40,370 bases of DNA, taken from positions 1 through 40,370 of the forward strand of contig PKDX01000047.1 in NCBI GenBank assembly GCA_002862745.1. Direction: 5' to 3'. Positions 8,485-17,121 of the stretch are shown piece after piece (position 1 is the first letter of the stretch; every line of letters begins with the position of its first letter). The position numbers and the translations under genes are program-made. The DNA comes from Bacteroidota bacterium (GTDB lineage Bacteria; Bacteroidota; Bacteroidia; Chitinophagales; UBA8649). The notes beneath the pieces were generated by a model. It was not told where the DNA came from, searched no databases, and saw only the letters and a program-made list of their open reading frames with translations.

Positions 8485-11316
8485 CTAGGATTCACTCATA
8501 TAATCCTGCATCGGAGGGCAGGTGCATACTAAGTTTCGATCACCAAAACTATTGTCTACTCTGCCAACGCTTGGCCAAAACTTCCTAGATGAATCTTTCA
8601 TAGGCCATGCTGCTTCTTGTCGAGAGTAGTAATGTTGCCATGTATCACTAGTCAGTTCGGCAATGGTATGCGGCGCATTTTTAAGCATAGACTGCTGAAC
8701 CTCCATGGTGCCTGAAGCAATCTCGTCAATCTCCTTTTTGATAGCAATCAGCGCATCACAAAAGGCGTCAATTTCTTCCTTTGTTTCGCTTTCTGTTGGT
8801 TCAATCATCATGGTGCCCACCACAGGCCATGACATGGTTGGTGCATGAAATCCATAATCTATCAACCGCTTGGCAACATCCTCAACCTCAATACCTAGTA
8901 CCTTAAAAGGCCTAAAATCAATGATGAGTTCGTGAGCAACATGGCCATGGATATCGTCAGTATACAATACCTTATAGTGAGACTCTAATCTGTACTTAAT
9001 ATAGTTTGCATTCAAAATCGCTAGTTCAGTTGATCGCTTAAGTCCATGATGACCAAGCAGTCTGATGTAGGCATAGGATATCAAAAGAATACTAGCGCTT
9101 CCAAATGGTGCAGCTGAAACGGCACTCTCTTGTCCCTCCACATCGAAATGCACATGGCCGGGTAAATGGGGTGCCAAATGCGCTTTCAAACAGATTGGTC
9201 CAACGCCAGGCCCGCCACCGCCATGGGGAATCGCAAAAGTTTTGTGCAGATTAAGGTGGCAAACGTCAGCACCAATTTTTGCTGGGTTTGTAAGGCCAAC
9301 TTGAGCGTTCATATTGGCTCCGTCCATGTAGACCTGTCCTCCATGTTTATGAATGATAGCACATGCTTTTTCTACCCCTCGTTCAAAGACCCCGTGCGTG
9401 GAAGGGTAGGTAATCATTAAAGCGCTCAAGTTTTTCGAATGGAGTACCGCTTGATCTTCAAGATGTTCTAGGTCAATGTCCCCGTTATCAGCACATCGGA
9501 TAACCACGACTTGACATCCTGCCATAACCGCTGATGCAGGGTTTGTGCCATGGGCAGAATCAGGGATAAGCACAATATTTCTATGGGATTCCCCATTGGC
9601 TCTATGGAAGGCTTGAATCGAAAGAAGGCCTGCATACTCGCCTTGGGCACCGGAGTTGGGCTGAAAGCTCGTAGCATCAAAGCCCGTGATTTCATTGAGG
9701 TAGGCGGCTAAATGGTCGATAAGTTGGTTGTATCCATCTACCTGATCACTGGGTACAAAGGGGTGTACCTGATTGAATGCAGGTAAGGAAACAGCTTGTA
9801 ACTCAATAGCAGCATTGAGCTTCATCGTGCAAGATCCCAAGGCAATCATTGAATGCATAAGGGACAGGTCCTTGTTTTCTAATCGCTTTAGATAACGCAT
9901 CATAGCGGTTTCCGATCGATATTGATGAAAAACTTCGTGATCCAGTATATCATCGCTTCGGCCAGGAAGGTCTGGTTGCTTAGGCATTTGTTCTGGAATA
10001 TTGCATTCAAAGATTTTTGCTAAGTGCTGTAACTCTTCTTCCGTCGTGCACTCATCCAAGGATAGCCTAACTTCATTTGCCTTGTAGAAGAGATTGATTT
10101 GATGTGCTGCTGCTCTTGCTTTTAGGGCGCTAAGTTTATCCTTTTCTACCACAATGCTTAAGGTGTCAAAGAATTGTGAGTTGATTATAGAGTACCCTGC
10201 ATTGTTAAGCCCTGCGTGTAATCGCTGTGTTTTTCTATGAATTTCTTGTGCAATACCTTGAAGACCTTCTGGACCGTGATACACCGCGTAGCAGGATGCC
10301 ATAACGGCAAGCAGGGCCTGCGCTGTACATATATTGCTTGTTGCTTTATCCCTGCGAATATGTTGTTCTCTAGTCTGCAATGCCATGCGGAGTGCTGTAT
10401 TATCATGGCGGTCTTTGGACACCCCAATAATTCGACCTGGAATGGATCGTTTAAACCCTTCTGTGCAGGCAAAAAAAGCGGCATGCGGTCCTCCATAGCC
10501 TAGCGGAACGCCAAATCGCTGGCTGTTTCCAATCGCACAGTCAACACCCATGCTACCAGGACTTTTAAGAAGAGTGAGGGCTAAAAGGTCAGTAGCCATG
10601 ACCATAAAATAGTCTTGTGCTTCCTTGCGTGCATTTACCCATTCTGACCAATCAACTACTTCTCCTTGAGCATTAGGGTAGGATAGGAGCATTCCGAAAA
10701 CATCTTCGTCATCGGTAAAGGATTCGACAGCATCAATAATCAGCTCGATTCCTAGAGGATTGGCCCTGGTTTTTAATACGTCAATCGTTTGACTTAAGGT
10801 ATTGGCATCCACGAAGAACTTTGTCTTGTTTTTGGCTTTTCTGGATACTTTATTGAAGCCCATAATCATCGCTTCGGCTGCAGCACTACCTTCATCCAAT
10901 AAACTTGCATTGGCAATGGGTAGTCCTGTAAGGGAGGATACCATAGTTTGAAAATTCAATAACGCTTCCAACCTGCCTTGTGCAATTTCTGCTTGGTAGG
11001 GTGTGTATTGGGTATACCAACCCGGATTTTCAAATACATTTCGCTGAATTACTACAGGTGTGTAAGTCGAATAATATCCTTGACCAATAAAGCTTCTAAA
11101 CGGTTTATTGTTATTCGCTAGCTCTTGAATATGTTTTGCATATTCTTGCTCTGATATGGCCGACGGGATCTTTAAGGGTGCATTTAATCTGATGGATTCA
11201 GGGACGGTTTCATCGATCAATTGTTCTAACGAATCCATGCCTAGACTGTCCAGCATCTTTTGTTCAGTCTCCGAATTGGGGCCTATATGTCGGTTCAAAA
11301 ACAAATCCTTCTGCAT
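8485..11316 (-). CDS. gcvP: Glycine dehydrogenase (decarboxylating), P protein
   Basis: P protein of the glycine cleavage system: PLP-dependent decarboxylation of glycine and transfer of the aminomethyl group to the lipoyl arm of GcvH. At 943 residues it is the single-chain (fused P1-P2) form. It starts with the family's typical RHIGP motif (residues 10-14). The N-terminal half carries SLLDEGSAAAEAM, the C-terminal half SFQPNSGAQGEYAGLLSI, and the PLP lysine is K692 in NLHKTFAIPHGGGGPG. The motifs are intact, so it should be active. gcvT and gcvH are not in the window, as is common in Bacteroidota where the genes are scattered. A -7-like octamer lies 4 bases before the ATG. Confidence 0.97.
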   Translation of the reverse strand: MQKDLFLNRHIGPNSETEQKMLDSLGMDSLEQLIDETVPESIRLNAPLKIPSAISEQEYAKHIQELANNNKPFRSFIGQGYYSTYTPVVIQRNVFENPGWYTQYTPYQAEIAQGRLEALLNFQTMVSSLTGLPIANASLLDEGSAAAEAMIMGFNKVSRKAKNKTKFFVDANTLSQTIDVLKTRANPLGIELIIDAVESFTDDEDVFGMLLSYPNAQGEVVDWSEWVNARKEAQDYFMVMATDLLALTLLKSPGSMGVDCAIGNSQRFGVPLGYGGPHAAFFACTEGFKRSIPGRIIGVSKDRHDNTALRMALQTREQHIRRDKATSNICTAQALLAVMASCYAVYHGPEGLQGIAQEIHRKTQRLHAGLNNAGYSIINSQFFDTLSIVVEKDKLSALKARAAAHQINLFYKANEVRLSLDECTTEEELQHLAKIFECNIPEQMPKQPDLPGRSDDILDHEVFHQYRSETAMMRYLKRLENKDLSLMHSMIALGSCTMKLNAAIELQAVSLPAFNQVHPFVPSDQVDGYNQLIDHLAAYLNEITGFDATSFQPNSGAQGEYAGLLSIQAFHRANGESHRNIVLIPDSAHGTNPASAVMAGCQVVVIRCADNGDIDLEHLEDQAVLHSKNLSALMITYPSTHGVFERGVEKACAIIHKHGGQVYMDGANMNAQVGLTNPAKIGADVCHLNLHKTFAIPHGGGGPGVGPICLKAHLAPHLPGHVHFDVEGQESAVSAAPFGSASILLISYAYIRLLGHHGLKRSTELAILNANYIKYRLESHYKVLYTDDIHGHVAHELIIDFRPFKVLGIEVEDVAKRLIDYGFHAPTMSWPVVGTMMIEPTESETKEEIDAFCDALIAIKKEIDEIASGTMEVQQSMLKNAPHTIAELTSDTWQHYYSRQEAAWPMKDSSRKFWPSVGRVDNSFGDRNLVCTCPPMQDYMSES

Positions 11317-11320
11317 ACTG

Positions 11321-11328
11321 TAAATTTA
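11321..11328 (-). promoter_or_regulatory. -7-like octamer TAAATTTA, 4 bases before gcvP ATG
   Basis: On the minus strand TAAATTTA is followed by cagt and then the gcvP ATG. It matches TAnnTTTG except for the last base. No convincing TTG lies 17-23 bases upstream. It shares the exact spacing seen at panB, rpiB and the EEP gene. No glycine riboswitch fits in the short upstream gap. Confidence 0.4.
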
Positions 11329-11387
11329 GAGAGCATAAAAACCTTTTATTCGAGAAATTGGTCAGGTTTTTGCTAAATGTGCATTAC

Positions 11388-12047
11388 ATGTGTATAGGAA
11401 GAAAATATAGGTTGGTAAGGCAGGGTTTACTCATGTTGGTTTTTGCATGGTTAATCACCCCTTTATCAGCTAATGCTCAAGACAGCACAAAGGTTGTGCA
11501 GTTCTCAGGGTATGTTGTAACGCCCGATAGTTTAGTAGGTATTCCCTTTGTAACTATTAGGGTTCAGGGCAAAAATAGAGGGTCTTATTCCAATGCAGAT
11601 GGTTACTTTTCTTTTGCCGCGGCAGCAGGCGATACGGTTATGTTTTCTTGTTTTGGCTTTGAGGATGATCGGTATATTATTCCAAGTGCGCTAAATTCCA
11701 ATAAATACTCCATTGTTAAGTTGATGACGGAAGACTATGCTTATTTAGACTCCGTAATTATTTATCCATGGCCTACGCGGGAGATGTTTCGTGCTGCATT
11801 TTTAGATTTAGAGCTGGCCGAAAGTGACGTCGATCGATTCTTAAGAAATATGGAACGAGAATATCTCCAGGAAATGGCTAAGGCCCTTCCAATGGATGCT
11901 CAAGAGAATGCTGATCGGTATCTTCGGGCTGAGGCGCAGAAATATTACTGGGCAGGCCAGGCGCCTCCGCAGAATATCTTTAATGTCTTCGCATGGGCGC
12001 AGTTCATCGAGGCATGGAAACGTGGCGATTTTAAGCGTCGGCGATAA
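11388..12047 (+). CDS. Secreted protein with carboxypeptidase-regulatory-like domain
   Basis: A 219-residue exported protein from the ATG at 11388. The open frame extends to a TTG at 11358, but the ATG gives a good signal peptide: basic start (RKYRLVR), hydrophobic core and cleavage near SANAQ. Residues about 35-105 form a carboxypeptidase D regulatory-like (CarboxypepD_reg-like) beta sandwich, seen in FSGYVVTPDSLVGIPFVTI, RGSYSNADGYFSF and MFSCFGFED. The C-terminal part (about 120-219) is charged and helical with no recognised motif, and ends in KRGDFKRRR. This architecture is common in Bacteroidota; its function is unknown. The gene ends one base before the stop codon of the convergent EEP gene. 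Confidence 0.75.
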   Translation: MCIGRKYRLVRQGLLMLVFAWLITPLSANAQDSTKVVQFSGYVVTPDSLVGIPFVTIRVQGKNRGSYSNADGYFSFAAAAGDTVMFSCFGFEDDRYIIPSALNSNKYSIVKLMTEDYAYLDSVIIYPWPTREMFRAAFLDLELAESDVDRFLRNMEREYLQEMAKALPMDAQENADRYLRAEAQKYYWAGQAPPQNIFNVFAWAQFIEAWKRGDFKRRR

Positions 12048-12048
12048 A

Positions 12049-12867
12049 CTACCAAGTGAGATGTACGTGCACGGGCAAGTGATCTGATGGATAGGCTCCA
12101 TCTCGACTGTCCCCGATATTTCTCATTTTAATCACGCTAAATCCATCGCTGACAAAAACATGATCAATCTCCTCACCAGGAGGGTTTTCTACTTCGAAGC
12201 CACTATAGGTAAATGTTTTTCCGTAGGGAACATAGGCTGATAAATCATTAGCTCGTTGGAGATTTGTTTCAAGTTCTTCAATCGGTTCAGAATATGGACT
12301 GCAGTTGAGATCACCCATAAGAATGACTTCCTTCCATGAACGACTTTCAATCAACTCATTGATCTTCTTGGCCGATTCTATTCGGGCTTCTTCGCCTTTA
12401 TGGTCAAAGTGCGTATTAATTACAACAACCATTTTCTCCCGATCCAAGTCATAGAGCTTTACCCACGATGCAATGCGTGTTGTGGCAGCATCCCATCCTT
12501 TTTTTCCAATTTTTCCTGATTCGTTGAGCCATAGCGTGCCTTTACCTTCCAGGTCGAAACGGCTTCTATTCCAAAATATCGGGCAAAACTCTCCGTCTAC
12601 GTCTCCATCCTCCCGACCAAGTCCATAGGAATTATAGCTGATTAGAATTTCTTTGAGTCCATCATATTGATTGGATAACGCTTCCTGCAGGCCGATGATG
12701 TCGGTATGGTAATAATCCAATAAGTCACCTACATGCATTTCCCTATTGGCCCATGAATGTATACCATCATCTGGGTTGTCGTATCGAATATTATAACTCA
12801 TTACAGATAAGGGCACTTGCGCAATGGCAACATGGCCTATCATTAGCAAAAAAAGTAGTCTACGCAT
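12049..12867 (-). CDS. Secreted endonuclease/exonuclease/phosphatase (EEP) family protein
   Basis: 272 residues with a short signal peptide ending near AIAQ (residue 17), so probably periplasmic or secreted. The metal-dependent EEP fold is complete: MSYNIRYDN (Asn ligand), IIGLQEA (metal Glu), VVINTHFDH, ILMGDLNCSP, EEIDHVFVS and the terminal YPSDHLPVHVHL (catalytic Asp-His). The closest type in Bacteroidota is the group annotated as endonuclease/exonuclease/phosphatase, acting on nucleic acid, sugar-phosphate or phospholipid head groups; the substrate cannot be read from the sequence. A -7-like octamer lies 4 bases before the ATG. It is divergent from typA and nearly touches the neighbour tail to tail. 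Confidence 0.88.
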   Translation of the reverse strand: MRRLLFLLMIGHVAIAQVPLSVMSYNIRYDNPDDGIHSWANREMHVGDLLDYYHTDIIGLQEALSNQYDGLKEILISYNSYGLGREDGDVDGEFCPIFWNRSRFDLEGKGTLWLNESGKIGKKGWDAATTRIASWVKLYDLDREKMVVVINTHFDHKGEEARIESAKKINELIESRSWKEVILMGDLNCSPYSEPIEELETNLQRANDLSAYVPYGKTFTYSGFEVENPPGEEIDHVFVSDGFSVIKMRNIGDSRDGAYPSDHLPVHVHLTW

Positions 12868-12871
12868 AGGA

Positions 12872-12879
12872 TAAATTTA
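12872..12879 (-). promoter_or_regulatory. -7-like octamer TAAATTTA, 4 bases before EEP gene ATG
   Basis: Minus-strand TAAATTTA, then tcct, then the ATG at 12867. This is the same octamer and the same 4-base gap as at gcvP. There is no clear -33 element. The gap to the divergent typA (about 100 bases) holds nothing else I can name. Confidence 0.4.
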
Positions 12880-12968
12880 CTATTGTTTACATCTCCATTT
12901 TAGTGGTGTATATCTTTCATGTGGATAAAGGGGGTGATGGTCTATTTTCGTGCCAATTATTATATAAT

Positions 12969-14774
12969 ATGGAATCTATCCGTAACATAGCCATCATCGC
13001 GCACGTCGATCACGGTAAAACAACCTTAGTCGATAAAATGCTAGTCGAAGCGCAAACCTTTTCCGATCGCGAAGAAGTGGGAGAGCTTCTCATGGATAAC
13101 CATGATCTTGAACGAGAACGTGGTATAACCATCCTAGCAAAAAATGCCTCCATTCGCTACAAGGATGTAAAAATCAATATTATCGACACACCGGGTCACG
13201 CTGATTTCGGTGGGGAGGTCGAGCGTGTACTAAAGATGGCCGACGGCGTATTGGTATTAGTCGATGCTTTTGAAGGACCCATGCCACAAACCCGTTTTGT
13301 GCTTTCAAAAGCTTTAGCGCTTGGATTACGCCCAATTGTTGTCATTAATAAGGTGGATAAAGAGAACTGCACTCCTGAGGAGGTACAGGATAAGGTCTTT
13401 GACTTAATGTTCACTCTAGATGCTACCGAAGAGCAACTTGATTTCCAAACGGTCTACGGTTCCGCTAAGCAAGGGTGGATGGGACCTGATTGGAAAAATC
13501 CTACCGAGGATATAACCTATCTATTGGATTTAATTATTGACTTTGTTCCTGAGCCAGAAACGGCAGAAGGCAGTCTTCAAATGCAAATTACAAGCTTGGA
13601 TTACTCTTCCTTTGTCGGTCGAATTGCTATCGGTCGAATATACCGCAACAGTTTGAAGGTTGGACAACCGATAAGCTTGGTAAAGCGGGATGGAAAAATT
13701 GTGAAATCTAGGATTAAAGAACTCATGATTTATGAGGGCATGGCCAAGAAAAAAGTGGAGCATGTTCAAGCAGGGGATGTCTGTGCTGTGGTTGGCTTAG
13801 ACGGCTTTGAAATCGGCGATACGATTACCGATCAAGAGAATCCTGAGGCTTTACCGCCAATTCACATCGATAGTCCTACTATGTCCATGTTGTTCTCGAT
13901 CAACAACTCTCCGTTTTTTGGAAAGGAAGGGAAGTTTGTAACGTCTCGACATATCAGAGAGCGACTGGATAAAGAGTTGGAGAAAAACTTAGCGCTTCGT
14001 GTAGAAGATACGCAGTCAGCAGATACCTTCATGGTGTATGGTCGAGGCGTAATGCACTTAGCGGTTTTGGTCGAAGAAATGCGTCGTGAAGGCTATGAGC
14101 TACAAGTAGGTCAACCCCAGGTGCTTTACAAAGAAATTGATGGCCAACGTTGCGAACCCATTGAGGAATTGACGATTGACTTACCGGAGTCAATGTCTGG
14201 AACGGCTATCGATAAGGTGACCATGCGAAAAGGAGAAATGCAGAGTATGCAGGTCAAAGGGGATCGCGTTTTCCTTGAGTTTACTATTCCTTCTCGGGGC
14301 ATTATAGGACTTCGAAATGAAATGCTAACTGCAACCGCCGGTGAAGCAATTATGGCGCATCGATTTGTAGAATATCAACCCTTTAAAGGAGCGATACCGG
14401 GCAGAATTAACGGATCGTTAATCGCTATGCATGCAGGAACATCTATTCCTTTTGCATTGGATAAGCTTCAAGAACGAGGAAAATTCTTTATTGCTCCAGG
14501 TACGGAGATTTACACCGGAATGGTGATTGGGGAACACTCTCGAGGGAATGATCTTGTGGTCAACGTGACAAAGACCAAAAAACTCACGAACATGAGGTCT
14601 TCAGGTGCTGACGATAAGGTGAAACTTGCACCACCTAGAGTGTTTACACTCGAAGAGGCGATGGAATACATCCAATCGGACGAATACGTTGAGGTTACCC
14701 CTCAATCCATTCGCTTGCGTAAGATTTTCCTCGATGAAAATGATCGTAAACGAGCGGCTCAGAAAGCAGGCTAA
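12969..14774 (+). CDS. typA: Translational GTPase TypA/BipA
   Basis: A ribosome-associated GTPase of the elongation-factor superfamily, involved in 50S assembly and growth at low temperature or under stress. 601 residues from the ATG at 12969, where family similarity begins (MESIRNIAIIAHVDHGKTTL); the open frame reaches a GTG 66 bases upstream, but that extension is not family-like. GTPase motifs: G1 AHVDHGKT, switch I with ERERGITI, G3 DTPGH, G4 NKVD. EF-G-like domains follow, and the BipA-specific C-terminal domain is visible as SRGIIGLRNEMLTATAGEA and ending with RKIFLDENDRKRAAQ. All key motifs are intact. It is convergent with the dnaK side, separated from it by a gene relic. Confidence 0.96.
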   Translation: MESIRNIAIIAHVDHGKTTLVDKMLVEAQTFSDREEVGELLMDNHDLERERGITILAKNASIRYKDVKINIIDTPGHADFGGEVERVLKMADGVLVLVDAFEGPMPQTRFVLSKALALGLRPIVVINKVDKENCTPEEVQDKVFDLMFTLDATEEQLDFQTVYGSAKQGWMGPDWKNPTEDITYLLDLIIDFVPEPETAEGSLQMQITSLDYSSFVGRIAIGRIYRNSLKVGQPISLVKRDGKIVKSRIKELMIYEGMAKKKVEHVQAGDVCAVVGLDGFEIGDTITDQENPEALPPIHIDSPTMSMLFSINNSPFFGKEGKFVTSRHIRERLDKELEKNLALRVEDTQSADTFMVYGRGVMHLAVLVEEMRREGYELQVGQPQVLYKEIDGQRCEPIEELTIDLPESMSGTAIDKVTMRKGEMQSMQVKGDRVFLEFTIPSRGIIGLRNEMLTATAGEAIMAHRFVEYQPFKGAIPGRINGSLIAMHAGTSIPFALDKLQERGKFFIAPGTEIYTGMVIGEHSRGNDLVVNVTKTKKLTNMRSSGADDKVKLAPPRVFTLEEAMEYIQSDEYVEVTPQSIRLRKIFLDENDRKRAAQKAG

Positions 14775-14789
14775 GCAGTTTACTCAGTA

Positions 14790-15010
14790 TTACCGTTTAA
14801 TGGCCTCTTCGTAGGTGGTAATCCACTCTTTGGAACTACATAGCTAAGCACATTGTAATTGATGCATTCTTCAAAGCTCTTGGGTAAATTGTCCTTGCAA
14901 AGTTATCGGAGATTATCGACTGCTTCTTTTCGATTTTCCGGAATGTCATTGAGCCACTGGTCAATGCTATACTTAGTATTCACCCATTGAAGGTAAGTGT
15001 CAATCGGGAT
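14790..15010 (-). pseudogene. Relic of a DUF1801 (YdhG-like) protein gene
   Basis: On the minus strand, reading from 15010, a frame gives SIDQWLNDIPENRKEAVDNL, then a TAA (14903-14905), then continues in frame as DNLPKSFEECINYNVLSYVV, which matches the N-terminal half of DUF1801-domain proteins. After VVPKS the family's middle part is missing and the frame changes: in the +1 frame the DNA reads WITTYEEAIKR followed by TAA at 14790-14792, which is how such proteins end. So the relic has a nonsense codon, an internal deletion with a frameshift near 14822-14830, and no start codon. Its N-terminal end abuts the dnaK terminator. It is not expected to make a product. The DUF1801 identification is from memory of the family and should be checked. 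Confidence 0.75.
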
Positions 15011-15033
15011 AAAAAAAGCCCCTCGAAAGGGGC
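15011..15033 (-). terminator. Rho-independent terminator of dnaK
   Basis: In the dnaK direction, a 6-base-pair GC-rich stem GCCCCT/AGGGGC closes a TTCG loop and is followed directly by seven T residues. It begins 24 bases after the dnaK stop codon. This is the clearest intrinsic terminator in the window. Confidence 0.88.
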
Positions 15034-15057
15034 CTTTACAAATTGAGTAAAAGAGAA

Positions 15058-16977
15058 TTATTCGTCCTCTTGTACTTCTTCGAATTCTACATCAGTGAAG
15101 TCATCACCACCATGAGTAGCTTGTGATCCTGTATCAGCACCTGGCGCTCCCTCTGGTCCAGCACCCTCAGCTTGCTGAGCTGCTGCAATGTCCTGGTACA
15201 TAGAAGATACGAGTGTTTGTAGTGCCTGCATTTCGCGATCTATACCCTCGAGATCTTCATTTTTATGGACCTCCTTGAGTTTAGCCACACCTTCTTCAAT
15301 AGCCTGCTTTTTATCTGCAGGAAGCTTGTCTCCTAAATCAGTAAGCGTTTTTTCCGTTTGGAAGATGAGTGAATCTGCTTGATTGACTTTGTCGATTTTT
15401 TCACGAGCCACTTTATCCGATTCTTCATTGGCCTTAGCTTCTGCCTTCATTCGCTCGATTTCTTCTTGCGAAAGTCCAGTGCTTGCCTCGATTCGAATGC
15501 TTTGCTCAACGCCTGTGTTCTTATCCTTAGCGCTAACATTAAGGATACCATTTGAATCAATATCAAAGGTTACCTCGATTTGAGGAACACCTCTAGGTGC
15601 TGGTGGAATACCATTGAGATGAAAGCGACCGATTGACTTATTATCTTGTGCCATCGAACGTTCTCCTTGAAGTACATGAACCTCAACACCCGGTTGATTA
15701 TCAGCGGCTGTTGTGAAGACTTGTGACTTCTTTGTTGGAATCGTTGTGTTCGACTCAATTAACTTACTGAATACGCCACCAAGTGTTTCAAGCCCTAAAG
15801 AGAGCGGTGTAACGTCTACAAGGACGATATCCTCATCCACATCACCTGAAAGAATACCTCCTTGGATGCTTGCCCCTAGTGCAACAACCTCATCGGGATT
15901 TACTCCCTTCGATGGTTTTTTACCAAAGAATTCCTCAACCGTCTCCTGAATCTTAGGGATACGAGTTGAACCTCCCACGAGGATCACTTCGTCGATATCA
16001 GATTTAGAATATCCTGCATCTTTCATGGCTTGGCGACAAGGCTCAAGCGTGCGCTTGATTAGGTCTGCGCTGAGTTGTTCGAATTTAGCTCTTGACAGTT
16101 TCTTGACCATATGCTTTGGTACCCCGTCAATTGCGGTGATATAGGGAAGATTGATTTCTGTCTCCCCTGAACTAGACAACTCAATTTTAGCCTTTTCTGC
16201 AGAATCTATTAGTCGTTGAAGTGCCATAGGGTCTTTTCGCAAGTCCATGTTCTCTTCAGCATGGAAGGAATCCGCAAGCCATTCTACGATTACATCGTCA
16301 AAGTTGTCTCCTCCAAGTTCAACATCACCATTGGTTGACTTTACTTCGAAAACACCATCACCAAGTTCTAGGATAGATACATCGAATGTTCCGCCTCCTA
16401 AGTCATAGACCACAATGTTCATATCCTTATTGCGCTTGTCTAAGCCATAGGATAAGGCAGCCGCAGTAGGTTCGTTGATAATACGGCGTACCGTAAGACC
16501 TGCAATCTCACCGGCTTCTTTTGTGGCTTGACGCTCTGAGTCATTGAAGTATGCTGGTACAGTGATAACTGCTTCAGTGACTTCAGTTCCCAGATGATCC
16601 TCTGCGGTTTTCTTCATTTTTTGAAGAATCATGGCAGAAATTTCCTGTGGCGTGTAATCTCTATCATCAATGGTAATACGTACTGTGTCTCCTGTGCCTT
16701 GCTTGATTTTATAAGCTACAGCGGTCGCTTCCTTAGAAAGTTCGCTGTGGCGTTTACCCATAAACCGCTTTACACTCGAAACCGTGCGTAACGGGTTGGT
16801 CACTGCTTGGCGTTTTGCGGGATCTCCAATTTTACGCTCACCATTATCTGTAAAGGCGACAACTGATGGCGTTGTTCGATTCCCTTCCTCATTTTGAATA
16901 ACTACTGGATCGTTCCCTTCCATTACGGCTACACAAGAGTTGGTAGTACCCAAGTCGATTCCAATTATTTTCCCCAT
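15058..16977 (-). CDS. dnaK: Molecular chaperone DnaK (Hsp70)
   Basis: ATP-dependent cytoplasmic chaperone working with DnaJ and GrpE, neither of which is in the window. 639 residues from the ATG at 16977 ([20 protein letters not shown]); the open frame extends 26 codons further, but those residues are not family-like. ATPase-domain motifs: IDLGTTNS, the phosphate-2 block [18 protein letters not shown] and the adenosine block [14 protein letters not shown]. The substrate-binding domain has [13 protein letters not shown], and the tail ends in [13 protein letters not shown], the usual acidic C-terminus. Complete and ordinary. A strong terminator follows. The upstream region shared with panB carries TGTCA inverted repeats that may control heat-shock expression. 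Confidence 0.98.
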   Translation of the reverse strand: MGKIIGIDLGTTNSCVAVMEGNDPVVIQNEEGNRTTPSVVAFTDNGERKIGDPAKRQAVTNPLRTVSSVKRFMGKRHSELSKEATAVAYKIKQGTGDTVRITIDDRDYTPQEISAMILQKMKKTAEDHLGTEVTEAVITVPAYFNDSERQATKEAGEIAGLTVRRIINEPTAAALSYGLDKRNKDMNIVVYDLGGGTFDVSILELGDGVFEVKSTNGDVELGGDNFDDVIVEWLADSFHAEENMDLRKDPMALQRLIDSAEKAKIELSSSGETEINLPYITAIDGVPKHMVKKLSRAKFEQLSADLIKRTLEPCRQAMKDAGYSKSDIDEVILVGGSTRIPKIQETVEEFFGKKPSKGVNPDEVVALGASIQGGILSGDVDEDIVLVDVTPLSLGLETLGGVFSKLIESNTTIPTKKSQVFTTAADNQPGVEVHVLQGERSMAQDNKSIGRFHLNGIPPAPRGVPQIEVTFDIDSNGILNVSAKDKNTGVEQSIRIEASTGLSQEEIERMKAEAKANEESDKVAREKIDKVNQADSLIFQTEKTLTDLGDKLPADKKQAIEEGVAKLKEVHKNEDLEGIDREMQALQTLVSSMYQDIAAAQQAEGAGPEGAPGADTGSQATHGGDDFTDVEFEEVQEDE

Positions 16978-17056
16978 TTGAATGAATTTGGCCCTCTTTA
17001 GGCAAAAATCCGTCCAATCGACTAAGTTGGCCTGTTTTGAGTAAAATTGGCACAAA

Positions 17057-17094
17057 TGACAGATTTAACATCCTGTCAACGTGTCAATATGACA
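17057..17094. promoter_or_regulatory. Cluster of four TGTCA/TGACA sites between dnaK and panB
   Basis: Within 38 bases of the divergent dnaK-panB gap lie TGACAG (17057-17062), CTGTCA (17073-17078), TGTCA (17082-17086) and TGACA (17090-17094). The first two form a 6-base inverted repeat with a 10-base spacer; the last two form a perfect 13-base palindrome, TGTCAATATGACA. The cluster starts 80 bases upstream of the dnaK ATG. The palindrome covers the position where the -33 element of the panB promoter would lie. This looks like an operator or a heat-shock sigma/regulator site; the regulator is not identifiable from the window. Confidence 0.6.
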
Positions 17095-17109
17095 TATTAC
17101 TTCTAAGCG

Positions 17110-17117
17110 TATCTTTG
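17110..17117 (+). promoter_or_regulatory. -7 element TATCTTTG, 4 bases before panB ATG
   Basis: Exact match to the Bacteroidota -7 consensus TAnnTTTG, followed by aacg and the panB ATG. With transcription expected to begin a few bases after this element, the panB message should have essentially no leader. No TTG is found at the -33 position, where the TGTCA palindrome lies instead. Confidence 0.6.
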
Positions 17118-17121
17118 AACG

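Noticed and set aside
12903-12968. N-terminal extension of TypA from the GTG at 12903.
   Set aside because: The residues before MESIRNIAIIAHVDHGK are not family-like, and the ATG at 12969 gives the standard length.
14626-14814. Short plus-strand open frame overlapping the end of typA.
   Set aside because: It is a shadow of typA in another frame and extends into the DUF1801 relic without any family signal.
16978-17055. 26-codon N-terminal extension of DnaK.
   Set aside because: DnaK proteins begin at [14 protein letters not shown], and the extension has no family similarity and would overlap the probable promoter region.
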